Shown here in pieces: positions 1 through 7,133 of a stretch of DNA of 64,000 nucleotides. The DNA is from a bacterium (GTDB lineage: Bacteria > Armatimonadota > Fimbriimonadia > Fimbriimonadales > Fimbriimonadaceae). Positions within the stretch are counted from its first letter, which is position 1. Every line of letters starts with the position of its first letter. Under the pieces are notes generated by a model. The model did not search any database. It was not told where the DNA came from and saw nothing but the letters and a program-made list of their open reading frames with translations. A program made the position numbers and the translations under genes. The stretch is taken from the NCBI GenBank assembly GCA_013823945.1, contig PNMZ01000004.1, forward strand, positions 186,001-250,000, in the 5' to 3' direction.

Positions 1-362
1 GCCCGGTCGGCGGCTTGCAGGGAGAGGGAGATCCATTCGATCAGTTTGATGGGATCTTGCCAATCTTTGGTAGGAATGGAGAAGTAGGACATGGCCATTG
101 GTTTTTCACCGCCGTCCCAGATGAATGGGCCTTGCCCCGCGGATTCAAAGTGGTGGCGATTGGCGTCATCCACCTTGAAATAAACTTGGTCGATTGCGAA
201 AAGGGCGTACATTGGTCCGCCTTCCGAATAAAAGCCGTAGCCGCCGAACATGGCGCGGGCGGTGGTCGGGAACTGAGCGTCTAAGAGTTCGAGGAAGCGC
301 TCGGCGGTGGGGTCTTTGATTCGTGGTTTTCTAGGTGGAGTTGCTTGGTTGTCGTTCGGCAT
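1..362 (-). CDS. TfoX/Sxy N-terminal domain protein (partial, C-terminus off window)
   Basis: Reading the minus strand from an ATG at 362 gives an open frame to the window edge, about 120 codons, starting MPNDNQATPPRK. Residues 36-110 carry the TfoX N-terminal pattern: MFGGYGFYSEGGPMYAL, then FKVDDANRHHFE, then a PMAMSYFSIP stretch followed by a helix. Small stand-alone proteins of this family are often annotated as competence regulators, but most single-domain members have no proven role. The 3' end lies outside the window, so total length is unknown. The family call rests on the MFGGYG motif and the run of conserved residues after it. Confidence 0.8.
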   Translation of the reverse strand, partial: MPNDNQATPPRKPRIKDPTAERFLELLDAQFPTTARAMFGGYGFYSEGGPMYALFAIDQVYFKVDDANRHHFESAGQGPFIWDGGEKPMAMSYFSIPTKDWQDPIKLIEWISLSLQAADR

Positions 363-732
363 AGATCTGCTGGAAAGGATGCCATATTTTGAGAATCGTT
401 ACTTTGAATTTGGCGGGATGTTGAGCTATGGAAGTCGAAATGGTGTGTTGGATTTTCTCGAATTGGAGAATTGTACTTTTGGTCAGCGAATTTATTTAAC
501 TAAAAGATAAGACCGTAAATCTAGAATTAATTTAGAGTCAGCCTGTGGAGTCGGGCTTCTAACCTCCTTGATACGATTTTGCGATTGGACGTCTAGGCGG
601 ATGTGAATCTCTGGGGCAACGTTCTTAACACTTACTGAAACAGCTGTTCTCACCAGAGGGATTGATGCGAGGTTCGAACCGATCAATCGAGCAGGTAAGT
701 ATGAACGTGCTCGACTGATCGGAAGGGATGAT
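363..732. other. Intergenic region without a recognised gene
   Basis: About 370 bases between the start of the TfoX-like gene and the stop of the PEP-CTERM gene, both on the minus strand. It should hold the promoter of the TfoX-like gene. Apart from an inverted repeat at 680-721 I see no RNA gene or convincing reading frame; the short frames here lack start signals and resemble no family. Confidence 0.5.
680..721 (-). terminator. Stem-loop after the PEP-CTERM gene
   Basis: Arms of 14 bases at 680-693 and 708-721 pair with one G-T and enclose a 14-base loop. The structure starts 12 bases after the stop codon of the minus-strand gene at 733. There is no T-run on the minus strand, so it may protect the mRNA end rather than act as an intrinsic terminator. 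Confidence 0.4.
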
Positions 733-1368
733 TTACTTTCGCTTGCGTCGGATGACGGCGGCGGCGATTGCGCCGACGGCGAAGAGGCTGATTGGCTCAG
801 GAACGGCTTCTGCACCAATCAAGTCTTGGAACCTGTCCCCATTTGGGCCATGATTTGTTGCTTCGTACACTTGAAGGAAGAGTGCTTCTGGCCCGGCAGT
901 CGCTGATTGGGCGAGATAGTGCGCAGTTTGAGTTGCGATTGCCGAAGAGGTTCCGGTGGCTTTAAAGTTACCGACGGCCAGTCCATCAGCACCATCGGTA
1001 ACGATGTCCCACAAAGCAAGTTGGAACGCAGCGGCTTCGACAGAGTTGTTCACCCCTGTCCACTCGTGAGAGAACAGGTTTGCGATCAATGTTCCGCTTG
1101 AAACTGAACCGACACCGATGATGTTGGCGTTGTAGTTGTATCCGGCTTGGTTGCCGTGATCAAGATCAATGCAGTAGAGATTGATTGGGGATGCTCCATC
1201 GACGGACACGCTTTGCGCACCGGCGTAAACGTTTCGGTTTTGGCCGTTGTAGTTGATCGTGACGACTTCATGGAGGCCAGGGGCCATTCCATTGATGGTG
1301 AGGTTGACAGCTTGGGCGCTCGCGATGAGGCCGCACGCCAAAAGCGATGTGGTGACTATTTTGTTCAT
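733..1368 (-). CDS. PEP-CTERM sorted protein with thioester-domain-like motifs
   Basis: A 211-aa exported protein. It has a signal peptide (residues 1-20, ending SAQA) and a C-terminal sorting signal: Val-Pro-Glu-Pro at 189-192, a hydrophobic stretch, then RRKRK. PEP-CTERM signals are cut by exosortases, which are not encoded in this window. The body has two motifs seen in thioester (TED) domains: YCID with Cys66, and an AAAFQLALWDI segment with Gln116. In TEDs such a Cys and Gln form an internal thioester that can bond covalently to a target. The start is supported by GAGGAG seven bases upstream. The sorting signal is clear; the thioester is inferred from motifs and their spacing only. Confidence 0.8.
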   Translation of the reverse strand: MNKIVTTSLLACGLIASAQAVNLTINGMAPGLHEVVTINYNGQNRNVYAGAQSVSVDGASPINLYCIDLDHGNQAGYNYNANIIGVGSVSSGTLIANLFSHEWTGVNNSVEAAAFQLALWDIVTDGADGLAVGNFKATGTSSAIATQTAHYLAQSATAGPEALFLQVYEATNHGPNGDRFQDLIGAEAVPEPISLFAVGAIAAAVIRRKRK

Positions 1369-1677
1369 TTATTGCTCCTCCCCGAGTTGTCATCCAGCGA
1401 TGACACAGCTTCGGTTGGAGATAGTATGGTCAAATTGCGTTAAGCAATGGTGAAGTCCCAATGAAGTCCAGTACTTTTACTGAGGGCTAGGTTAAAAAAT
1501 GAAGATAATTGGAGCCACTTAGTGGAATCGAAATGGATCTAGCTGCTTTAGTGCTGAATGAGGGAGTTTGTTGATTTAGCGAGGGTTGCCCGTCTGCATT
1601 TTGAGTTCTTAATCAAGTGCTTAAATAAAAGTAGATTTGTAATGGCGTTGTAATGATGGGTTTGGTAGCCTCATTAC
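1369..1677. other. Intergenic region holding a displaced tRNA-Thr 3' fragment
   Basis: 309 bases between the divergent PEP-CTERM and lipoprotein genes. It should hold both promoters. Its notable content is the 23-base tRNA-Thr 3'-end copy at 1510-1532. From that copy onward the DNA is AT-rich, notably 1600-1670. No gene seen. Confidence 0.5.
1510..1532 (-). repeat. att-like direct repeat: copy of the tRNA-Thr 3' end
   Basis: The 23 bases starting tggagccactta are identical to 2768-2790, the 3' end (CCA, acceptor strand and part of the T arm) of the intact tRNA-Thr. The copies have the same orientation and lie 1258 bases apart. An intact tRNA gene with a displaced copy of its 3' end on the far side of inserted DNA is the usual footprint of site-specific integration. 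The segment between holds one lipoprotein gene and no integrase. Confidence 0.7.
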
Positions 1678-2610
1678 ATGAAGAAGGTTTATTGGTCGGC
1701 GGTTGTTGTTGTAATGATTGCGGGATGCGGTGGGAGTGGCGGCTCGAATTCAAGTGCCAATGCCCTTCCCGAAAATGTCATTTTGTTCTCGGACTTTGAT
1801 GGAACTGGAACCCTCTTTGCGATTGATTCAGACGGTCAGGACAGAACGTCTGTCCTTGATTTTGGAGCAGCGAATGTCAGTATTTCTCCTTCACGAACCA
1901 GCATTGTTTACGAGATCAACGATCCTACTGCGACCAATAATCGAAGACGGATATATCTTGCTTCAAATGATGGAACTGGTATTCGAAAAGTTTCCGTTGA
2001 AGATGGAATTGACGATTCTCAGGCTTCTTTTAGCCCGAGTGGGAATCGAATTTTTGTAGCGCGCGGGCTTGATGATCTGAACAACCGAAAAATTGTGAGC
2101 ATGGATTTGGACGGATCGGATGTTGTTCAGCACACTTTTCCGGGGGCGGGTTTGCCCAATGACTTGCCAAATTTCTTCAGTCCAAGTCAACATCCTTCAT
2201 CGAACAGGATTCTTTATGCCAGAACTGAGCAGACTTCGGGACAAACTGTAGTTGCGACTTCTGACTTTAGTGGTGAGAATGAGCAGGTTCTCACACCTGC
2301 GGGATGTAGCGATCCTGTTTGGTCGCCTGATGGCACCAAAATAGCCTATTCAGATGCGATCACGACGAACTACAAAGTAGTTGTTATGAATGCTAACGGT
2401 ACGGGAAAAGTGACCATTTTGAATGGCCCGAATCGATATTCTGGTCTGACCTGGTCGCCGGACGGAGCAAAGCTTGCATTTAGCGTGGTTCCGATTGCCC
2501 CAAACTCGCGAAACGAAATTTTCGTAGTGAATGCCGATGGATCGGGGCTTGCGCAAATTACAACTGGCTCTCCAGTGGGGGCATTTCGACCGAGGTGGTC
2601 AAGTTACTGA
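1678..2610 (+). CDS. TolB-like beta-propeller lipoprotein
   Basis: A 310-aa protein with a lipoprotein signal: a hydrophobic stretch and lipobox Ile-Ala-Gly-Cys at residues 14-17, followed by a Gly/Ser linker. The rest is made of WD40-like/TolB propeller repeats, visible as FSDFDGTGTLFAID, ASFSPSGNRIFVA, PVWSPDGTKIAYSD and LTWSPDGAKLAFSV. It is probably anchored in the periplasm or outer membrane, but propellers of this type have many roles and no substrate can be named. It is the only gene between the two tRNA-Thr 3'-end copies, and it looks AT-richer than its neighbours, so it may have arrived by integration. Confidence 0.75.
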   Translation: MKKVYWSAVVVVMIAGCGGSGGSNSSANALPENVILFSDFDGTGTLFAIDSDGQDRTSVLDFGAANVSISPSRTSIVYEINDPTATNNRRRIYLASNDGTGIRKVSVEDGIDDSQASFSPSGNRIFVARGLDDLNNRKIVSMDLDGSDVVQHTFPGAGLPNDLPNFFSPSQHPSSNRILYARTEQTSGQTVVATSDFSGENEQVLTPAGCSDPVWSPDGTKIAYSDAITTNYKVVVMNANGTGKVTILNGPNRYSGLTWSPDGAKLAFSVVPIAPNSRNEIFVVNADGSGLAQITTGSPVGAFRPRWSSY

Positions 2611-2635
2611 GTTGTCTTACATAGTTTAGAATCGA

Positions 2636-2661
2636 AGCGGAAAGTATCCCCACTTTCCGCT
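2636..2661 (+). terminator. Stem-loop after the lipoprotein gene
   Basis: A perfect 10-base stem (agcggaaagt pairing with actttccgct) with a 6-base loop, 25 bases after the lipoprotein stop. The sequence after it is mixed rather than a T-run, so termination is plausible but not certain. Confidence 0.45.
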
Positions 2662-2767
2662 GCTGTCTATAATTCTTTCGATCGTCAGTCTCCAAATGAG
2701 AACGATTTGGGGCTGAATAGTTGCTCAATCGCCAAGAATCGCTCCTTATGATCAAAATGCGTTTTTC

Positions 2768-2842
2768 TGGAGCCACTTAGTGGAATCGAACCTCTGACCT
2801 GCTGTTTACGAAACAGCTGCTCTACCGCTGAGCTAAAGTGGC
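2768..2842 (-). tRNA. tRNA-Thr (anticodon CGT)
   Basis: On the minus strand GCCACTT (2842-2836) pairs with AAGTGGC near the 3' end, followed by discriminator T and an encoded CCA (2770-2768). The anticodon arm is GCTGT-TTCGTAA-ACAGC, giving anticodon CGT for threonine. The D arm (TAGCTCAGCGGTAGAGCA) and T arm (GGTTCGATTCC) are canonical. Its 3' end is duplicated at 1510-1532, suggesting use as an integration site. Confidence 0.96.
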
Positions 2843-2974
2843 CCTTTAGCGGGGATATTATGGAAGATGTTCGGGGGTTGGGGTCAAGACTGGAGGAAAA
2901 TCGGGGACTTGGGGCCGATTCTGGCGGTTCATTTGCGCCATTGCGCCCGTATAATGAATCAAAGGAACAAACCA

Positions 2975-4060
2975 ATGGCGGACACTTTTCCAATTCGACG
3001 AGTTGACCACGTGCGGCACTATGTGAACAACGCGCGTCAGTCAGCATTTTTCTATCAGCACACGTTTGGATTTTCAATCACGGGGTATCGAGGACTGGAA
3101 ACTGGTTCGAGCGATCTTGTCGATTATGTTTTGGAGCAGAATAACATCCGGCTTGTTTTCACTGCTCCGCTCCGGCCCGGTTTGCCGATGTCGGACATGA
3201 TTTCGCGGCACGGAGACTTTGTTCGCGATATTGCTTTTGAAGTCGACGATGTGGATTGGGCGTTTAATGAGGCCGTGAAGCGGGGGGCTTCAGCAGAGCT
3301 TGAGCCTTATTGGATGGAAGACGACCACGGCAAAGTGCGCCATGCAGCGATCAAGACTTACGGAAACGTTCTGCACAGCTTGATCAACCGGGACAAGTAC
3401 ACGGGTCACTTTTTGCCGGGGTTCATTGAGAAGAACGAGCCGGGTGATCCGATCGGGCTTTTGGAAGTTGACCATTGCGTGGGGAACGTCGAGCTTGGGA
3501 AGATGAACGAGTGGGTGAAGTGGTACGAGGATGTTCTCGGCTTCAAGAATTTGATCAGCTTTGACGACCAGGATATTTCCACTGAATACACCTCTTTGAT
3601 GAGCAAAGTGATGGCGAGCGGGAATGGTCGGGTGAAGTTCCCGATCAATGAGCCGGCTCCAGGCAAAAAGAAGAGCCAGATTGACGAGTATTTGGAGTTC
3701 TTTGGGGGGCCGGGAGTTCAACACGTGGCCATGCTCACGGACGACATTGTTCATACAGTGAGTCGGTTGCGGGCGCGCGGGGTTCCGTTCCTGAGTGTTC
3801 CGCGGACTTATTACGATGAGCTTGAGGCGCGAGTTGGTCAGATTGATGAGGACATTGAGGTGCTCGCGGATCTTGGGATTTTGGTTGACCGGGATGATGA
3901 GGGGTATTTGCTCCAAATCTTCACCAAGCCGATCACGGATCGCCCGACGTTGTTCTATGAGATCATTCACCGGAAGGGGGCGCAGAGCTTTGGCAAGGGC
4001 AACTTTAAGGCGTTGTTTGAGTCGATTGAGCGGGAACAGGCGTTGCGCGGGACTTTGTAG
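2975..4060 (+). CDS. hpd: 4-hydroxyphenylpyruvate dioxygenase
   Basis: 361 aa from the ATG at 2975, the usual length for this enzyme. It converts 4-hydroxyphenylpyruvate to homogentisate in tyrosine breakdown, using non-haem iron and O2. The N-terminal half is the inactive vicinal-oxygen-chelate domain (DHVRHYVNNARQSAFFY). The C-terminal half holds the expected Fe ligands: His167 in VDHCVGN, His250 in GPGVQHVAM and Glu329 in FYEIIHR. The frame stays open upstream to 2867, but the 2975 start has AAAGGA about nine bases before it and matches family length. It is divergent from tRNA-Thr; no other homogentisate-pathway gene lies beside it. Confidence 0.95.
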   Translation: MADTFPIRRVDHVRHYVNNARQSAFFYQHTFGFSITGYRGLETGSSDLVDYVLEQNNIRLVFTAPLRPGLPMSDMISRHGDFVRDIAFEVDDVDWAFNEAVKRGASAELEPYWMEDDHGKVRHAAIKTYGNVLHSLINRDKYTGHFLPGFIEKNEPGDPIGLLEVDHCVGNVELGKMNEWVKWYEDVLGFKNLISFDDQDISTEYTSLMSKVMASGNGRVKFPINEPAPGKKKSQIDEYLEFFGGPGVQHVAMLTDDIVHTVSRLRARGVPFLSVPRTYYDELEARVGQIDEDIEVLADLGILVDRDDEGYLLQIFTKPITDRPTLFYEIIHRKGAQSFGKGNFKALFESIEREQALRGTL

Positions 4061-4065
4061 AGTTA

Positions 4066-4135
4066 GTGGGGAGGGATTAACCCCTCCCCATTTCCCTCGC
4101 TTCCGCGAGGGCAGGCATTGGGGAGGGTGAGGCGA
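4066..4135. repeat. Palindromic G/C repeat element after hpd
   Basis: Starts just after the hpd stop codon. Three nested palindromic blocks: ggggaggg facing cccctcccc, then ccctcgcttccgcgaggg, then ggcattggggaggg. It is a diverged member of the CCCTCCCC/GGGGAGGG family also present at 6656, 33991 and 35365. The first hairpin could help end hpd transcription. Confidence 0.6.
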
Positions 4136-4195
4136 ATGCGATTTTTCGTCGCTCTTGATCTTGGGTCTACTCAGCTAGTGCGTGCGTTTCTACCC

Positions 4196-4246
4196 TCTAC
4201 CTCACCCCCTTAGTCCCCCTCTCCGTTTCAATGGAGAGGGGGAAAG
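4196..4246. repeat. Palindromic repeat, possibly at the start of the next gene
   Basis: ccccctctcc and ggagaggggg face each other over a short tttcaat loop, with a cctcaccccctta lead-in. If the longer reading frame from 4182 were used, this repeat would encode its first residues (PLPHPLSPPLRFNGEGES), a low-complexity stretch unlike the rest of the protein. Confidence 0.55.
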
Positions 4247-4259
4247 CATAATCAGGTTT

Positions 4260-4817
4260 GTGGCGTTATCGGAGTTGGCGGAAGAGAGTTTTGGGGCGGT
4301 TGAGGGGTTGCTCGCGGAGACGGGGGCGGGGGGAGTAGAGTGTATTCAGCGTAGCAGTTCGATGGCGGTTTCGGTTCCTGGGGGGTTGGAAGTCCGGGTT
4401 TTTGACGAAGGGGAGGATGTGATGGTGAGTTGTGAGCGGTGGCACACACATTGCGAGGATGCGGAAGAAACAGCTTGGTGCGTTCGGTGGTTGATGTCGC
4501 CGTTTTCGCGGATTGTGCACGAGTTTAAGGGGGCAATTTTGGCGGCGGTTTGGGTGGAGCGGTATTCGGCGGTAGGTTGGGAGGGGTTTGAGCCAGTTTA
4601 TTTTTTGAACCCGGAGTATCCGCCAGAATGGGAGCTTGAGCCGGGGCAGCGATGGTTTCGCCGGATTTATCATCAGGCGGCGGTTCCGTTTGCGGTGGAT
4701 TTGGGGGTGGTTTTGCCGGGGGTGGAATTAGTGGATGGATTGCCGGTCGGGTGGCGCGGGGATGCTTTTACGATTGAGGTTGAAGAGTCGATGGGGTTGG
4801 CTTTGTTTGAGGAGTGA
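4260..4817 (+). CDS. Hypothetical protein
   Basis: About 185 aa from a GTG at 4260; the frame is open back to an ATG at 4182, but that extension is made of repeat DNA. I do not recognise a family. The protein is acidic, has two Cys close together (CERWHTHC) and many Trp (for example AWCVRWLMSPF, RYSAVGWEGF, RWFRRIYHQAA), with no signal peptide or membrane segment, so it is probably cytoplasmic and globular. Strong G-rich third-position bias matches neighbouring genes, which supports coding. No clear ribosome binding site is visible for either start, so the start is uncertain and may have been altered by repeat insertion. Confidence 0.55.
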   Translation: MALSELAEESFGAVEGLLAETGAGGVECIQRSSSMAVSVPGGLEVRVFDEGEDVMVSCERWHTHCEDAEETAWCVRWLMSPFSRIVHEFKGAILAAVWVERYSAVGWEGFEPVYFLNPEYPPEWELEPGQRWFRRIYHQAAVPFAVDLGVVLPGVELVDGLPVGWRGDAFTIEVEESMGLALFEE

Positions 4818-5172
4818 GCGACTTACATATTTCTGGTAGAGATTTTGCCCCCTCCTAAGTCCTCTCCCGAAGGGGGAGGGTGGTCGAACATTTCTCCAAA
4901 ATTTCGTTTCTCAAAAACTCCTGTTGTTGTTACTTCGCATCGCTCTTTATTTTGACATTTATCTGGCAACAATTAGACCCCCTCCAAATTCCCCTGTACA
5001 AGCCAGGGACAGGCTCTCCCCATCAGGGGAGTTAGGCGACAAAGTGAACTCTCAAGAATTGGGGTTGAAAGTTAAAATTTCTCCCCACCACTAGCCCCTC
5101 CCCATCAGTGGAGGGATGAAACGAGGTGAATTGGTAATTCGGGCAACCCTAGGGCGCGTAACAATGAGTTCC
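4818..5172. repeat. Intergenic region filled with palindromic repeats
   Basis: 355 bases without a gene. At least three palindromic blocks lie here: 4848-4882 (ccccctcctaagtcctctcc facing gaagggggaggg), 4978-5032 (an interrupted palindrome around cccctgta...caggggagtt) and 5082-5118 (ctccccacc...cccctccccatcagtggaggga). They resemble the element family at 6656, 33991 and 35365 but are more diverged. Confidence 0.55.
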
Positions 5173-5751
5173 TTATTCCGATAGCCACCCTTTTCGGGCG
5201 GCATTAGCGACGATTTGTTGAATGAGTTCGAAGATGGCAGATGAGCCTTCGGCGACGTGGGAATTTTTATCGAGGACTTGGGCGGCGGTGAGTTGGTGTT
5301 CGACCCAGGTTCCGCCTTGATTGTTCTGGTTCATGATGAAGGCCATGAGGCGATCCACGGCGTGGGCGAATTTTGCTTCGGGGGTTTCGCGGGCTTCAAA
5401 TTCTTGCCACAGGGCAAGGAATTCTTGAGCTTGATCAATAGGAAGGTGGCTGAGGATGCGTTTTGTGGCGTCGAGTTCTCGGGCGGGGAGGTCAGGATCT
5501 TGGTCTTTGGCGTAATGGAAGACGTCGCCGCATTCGATTTCGGGGAGATCGTGGATCGAGAGCATTTTGATCACCCTGAGGAGATCTATTGGTTCAGCGG
5601 AGTGGGGGGCGAGAACGGTGGCGGCGAGGATGACTTGCCATGAGTGTTCGGCGGAGTTCTCTTTGCGGGTGAGGCCGATTGGGGAGGTTTGACGCTCGAC
5701 GGTTTTGAGGGCATCGGCGGCGGTGAGAAAGGAGATTTGTTGGTTGATCAT
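5173..5751 (-). CDS. HD-domain phosphohydrolase (YfbR/HDDC2-like)
   Basis: 192 aa from the ATG at 5751. The metal-binding HD set is visible: His36 in NSAEHSW, His67-Asp68 in LSIHDLPEIECGDV, and Asp133 in HAVDRLMAF. Spacing and the EIECGD segment fit the HDDC2/YfbR group, which removes phosphate from deoxynucleoside 5'-monophosphates; substrate here is inferred. The chosen start overlaps the upstream ferredoxin stop as ATGA, implying translational coupling. With rdgB next upstream, a nucleotide-pool role would make sense. Confidence 0.8.
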   Translation of the reverse strand: MINQQISFLTAADALKTVERQTSPIGLTRKENSAEHSWQVILAATVLAPHSAEPIDLLRVIKMLSIHDLPEIECGDVFHYAKDQDPDLPARELDATKRILSHLPIDQAQEFLALWQEFEARETPEAKFAHAVDRLMAFIMNQNNQGGTWVEHQLTAAQVLDKNSHVAEGSSAIFELIQQIVANAARKGWLSE

Positions 5752-6029
5752 GGTGACTGCTTGGTTCCGGACGGGGCGATGATCTGGACTTGATCCGCGG
5801 GACAGATGCAGGCTTTGAAGTGGTTTTGAGATTTCATACGGAAGGTGAGTCCTTCTTGCGAAACGGTGGTTGGAGAGCCTTCGAGGCATTGGATGATGCA
5901 CGATAGACACTCGCCTTTGCGACATGAGTAGCCGACGGGGATTTTGTGGCGGAGGAGGACGTCGAGGACAGTGTCTCCAGGTTGTGGGGTGAGCGTGATC
6001 GATTCTCCAGAGCGGGAAAGGTAGTGCAT
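5748..6029 (-). CDS. Plant-type [2Fe-2S] ferredoxin
   Basis: 93 aa. Cys36, Cys41, Cys44 and Cys74 form the plant-type pattern C-x4-C-x2-C-x29-C, seen in SCRKGECLSC and FKACIC. It is a small soluble electron carrier, possibly serving an oxygenase or reductase elsewhere. It begins directly after the rdgB stop codon and its own stop overlaps the start of the HD hydrolase gene, so the three genes are probably cotranscribed. Confidence 0.85.
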   Translation of the reverse strand: MHYLSRSGESITLTPQPGDTVLDVLLRHKIPVGYSCRKGECLSCIIQCLEGSPTTVSQEGLTFRMKSQNHFKACICPADQVQIIAPSGTKQSP

Positions 6030-6629
6030 TTATTGGTTTTGAAGCCAGTCGGCAAAAGCGCGGAGAACTTGGCCACGGTGGGAGATGGCGTGTTTTTGCT
6101 CGGCAGTGAGGTCGGCCATAGTGCAGTTCATATCGGGGAGCCAGAAAATTGGATCGTAGCCGAATCCGCCCTTGCCGGAGGGAGTTTGAGCGATTCGTCC
6201 GGGGCAGATAGCGGAGAAGTGCTCGGTGGGGAGTCCGGGTCGGGCGAGGGCAATGTGGCAGTTAAACCGGGCTCCGCGTTGGGCTTCTGGGGTGTCTTTG
6301 AGGTGGTTCAGAATGATCGCCATTTTTTCAGGGAAGGGGGTTTCTTCACCAGCGAATCGTTTGGAGTAGATGCCGAGTTCGCCGGGTAGGGCGTCAATTT
6401 CGATTCCAGCGTCATCGGCGAGGCACCATTCCCCAGTGGCTTGGGTGGCAGATTCGGCTTTTATGGCGGCGTTTTCGGCGTAAGTTGTTCCGGTTTCTTC
6501 TGGTTCTGGAGCGTTGGGGTAGTCGGCAAGCGTTTTGATCGTAAGATCGGGAAATTGAGATTGGAGGATGGTGACCATTTCGCCGGCTTTTTTGGGGTTA
6601 TGGGTGGCGATGACGAGGGTTGCGGGCAT
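6030..6629 (-). CDS. rdgB: Non-canonical purine NTP pyrophosphatase (RdgB/HAM1)
   Basis: 199 aa from the ATG at 6629. It hydrolyses ITP, XTP and dITP to the monophosphates, keeping damaged purines out of nucleic acids. Family motifs are clear: VIATHNPKKAGEM at the N-terminus, LADDAGIEIDALPG and YSKRFAG, GKGGFGYDPIF, and a C-terminal ISHRGQVLRAF. The frame is open upstream to 6815, but that part runs through the palindromic repeat at 6656-6693 and encodes low-complexity sequence, so the internal ATG giving MPATLVIATHN is chosen. Confidence 0.95.
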   Translation of the reverse strand: MPATLVIATHNPKKAGEMVTILQSQFPDLTIKTLADYPNAPEPEETGTTYAENAAIKAESATQATGEWCLADDAGIEIDALPGELGIYSKRFAGEETPFPEKMAIILNHLKDTPEAQRGARFNCHIALARPGLPTEHFSAICPGRIAQTPSGKGGFGYDPIFWLPDMNCTMADLTAEQKHAISHRGQVLRAFADWLQNQ

Positions 6630-6655
6630 TGGATTATTATGATTGAGAGTTACGA

Positions 6656-6693
6656 TCAACCCCGCCCTGCCCTCCCCAATCTTGGGGAGGGAA
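6656..6693 (-). repeat. Palindromic repeat element, copy 1
   Basis: On the minus strand it begins ttccctccccaagatt and continues through ggggagggcagggcgggg. The 38 bases are identical to 33991-34028, and 35365-35403 is a close variant. This copy sits in the leader of rdgB. Confidence 0.75.
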
Positions 6694-6825
6694 TTGCTTC
6701 GCAGAGAATAAAGAATGTTAAACCCTAGACTATTAAATGGGTCCATGGAATTTGTTGATGATTTGAGTTGCGTGTTCGTGAAATGTAGAAGACTGAATGA
6801 AAATACGTGCCTCAAAAATTGGTTG

Positions 6826-6848
6826 GGGGCAAGCGTTTAGCTTGCCCC
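6826..6848 (-). terminator. Stem-loop terminator with a stop codon in its loop
   Basis: A 9-base stem (ggggcaagc with gcttgcccc) and a 5-base loop; on the minus strand a TTTTT run follows about eight bases later. The TAA stop of the small gene at 6837-7031 is in the loop, so the stem overlaps the gene's last codons. Confidence 0.55.
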
Positions 6849-7031
6849 GATGAGCTCACAGTCTAATTCTGGTCGGTTTGAATGATTGCGCTGATGTCTC
6901 TTGCAGTATTCGACCAGTTTCCGGACTGCTTTTTCGGATGTGGGGTCAAGCGCAACGTCGCTGGTCATTGCCAATGCGAGCAGTGCGAATGCCTCATCTT
7001 CCGAGAGCTCCAACCGATCATGATTGCTCAT
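6837..7031 (-). CDS. Small acidic hypothetical protein
   Basis: 64 aa, not recognised. It starts MSNHDRLELSEDEAFALLALAMTS and looks all-helical, with acidic N-terminal and basic middle parts (KAVRKLVEYCKRHQRNH). AGGAG lies about ten bases before the ATG, and a stem-loop sits at its stop codon, so it has the signals of a real single-gene unit. It lies between rdgB and prmA, all on the minus strand. Function unknown. Confidence 0.6.
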   Translation of the reverse strand: MSNHDRLELSEDEAFALLALAMTSDVALDPTSEKAVRKLVEYCKRHQRNHSNRPELDCELIGAS

Positions 7032-7133
7032 CCTTGTTGTAGCTCCTGTAGAGATTTGACTCTCTACATTGAATTATGACGGATTTTCAGATTTTTTGTT
7101 CCAGAGTCTTACGGGGGTTTTGTTAAAAATTTG

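Noticed and set aside
492-818. 108-codon minus-strand frame overlapping the PEP-CTERM gene end
   Set aside because: It overlaps the PEP-CTERM coding sequence in another frame, has no ribosome site and resembles no family.
2867-2974. N-terminal extension of hpd
   Set aside because: The internal ATG at 2975 has a ribosome site and gives the family length; the extension runs through the divergent tRNA promoter region.
4066-5118. Possible CRISPR array in the repeat-rich region
   Set aside because: Blocks differ in sequence and spacing, each is a palindrome, and no regular spacers exist.
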